Source: Janthinobacterium sp. B9-8 (GTDB lineage: Bacteria; Pseudomonadota; Gammaproteobacteria; Burkholderiales; Chitinibacteraceae). From it: 64,000 nucleotides of DNA. Positions 63,976 to 64,000 of the stretch are shown piece by piece. The notes beneath the pieces were generated by a model. The model was not told the DNA's origin. It made no database searches and saw only the letters and a list, made by a program, of their open reading frames with translations. The stretch is from contig NZ_CP014222.1 in assembly GCF_000969645.2 (NCBI RefSeq), forward strand, positions 1,240,001 to 1,304,000. The letters run 5' to 3'. Both the position numbers and the translations under genes were made by a program. Positions within the stretch are counted from its first letter, which is position 1, and each line of letters starts with the position of its first letter.

Positions 63976-64000
63976 CTTGCTTGCGTAATTGCTTAATCCT

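Overview
The window looks like the chromosome of a Gram-negative betaproteobacterium, most likely order Neisseriales (Chromobacteriaceae/Chitinibacteraceae type, for example Iodobacter). I base this on gene pairs typical of that group (darP/pmbA and trmJ/suhB, each divergent), a Pta with a BioD-like N-terminus, moderate GC content and the style of the T6SS proteins. The assignment is an inference from remembered protein similarity, not a search. I saw no rRNA, tRNA or CRISPR array.

Region 1 (about 1.8-32.2 kb) is a type VI secretion system (T6SS) locus with all 13 core genes. tssJ, tssK, tssL and tssE lie on the minus strand. tagX-tssM-tagF-tssB-tssC-hcp, an OmpA-like lipoprotein gene, vgrG, a lipase effector and its probable lipoprotein immunity gene lie on the plus strand. 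Further on come tssH (clpV), an uncharacterised membrane protein and PAAR, then tssA (minus) and tssF-tssG (plus). Between the effector pair and tssH (18.3-22.1 kb) is a decayed effector/immunity stretch: toxin fragments without 5' ends, each followed by an intact secreted or membrane-anchored protein that looks like an orphan immunity protein. These alternate with repeated DNA and GGGGTCAG hairpins. At 26.7-27.8 kb a second copy of the leader hairpins, the OmpA-like lipoprotein gene and the 5' part of vgrG survives; its vgrG is dead.

Region 2 (32.2-45 kb) is mostly housekeeping: mtnN, a degenerate GDPD-like secreted protein, an esterase, mogA, a HAD phosphatase, darP, pmbA, an AlkA-type glycosylase, a small unknown gene flanked by inverted repeats, an orphan ParA, pta and amn (AMP nucleosidase). 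A compact 190-bp nest of inverted repeats precedes amn.

Region 3 (45.0-48.7 kb) is a small island between two related terminator hairpins. Three translationally coupled genes encode a radical SAM enzyme with an unusual C-x8-C-x2-C motif, a purine-type phosphoribosyltransferase and a membrane glycosyltransferase. An IS3-type transposase remnant follows. This cassette is the best candidate in the window for an undescribed pathway.

Region 4 (48.7-64 kb) is core genome again: PIN/PhoH ATPase, Bcp-type peroxiredoxin, dcd, a sulfurtransferase, an AhpD-like protein, trmJ, suhB, mutS, an unknown protein, an RluB/RsuA-family pseudouridine synthase with a repetitive N-terminus, greB, an orphan histidine kinase, thyA and folA. 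The thyA-folA junction carries a decayed tandem duplication. Many genes here end in clear intrinsic terminators.
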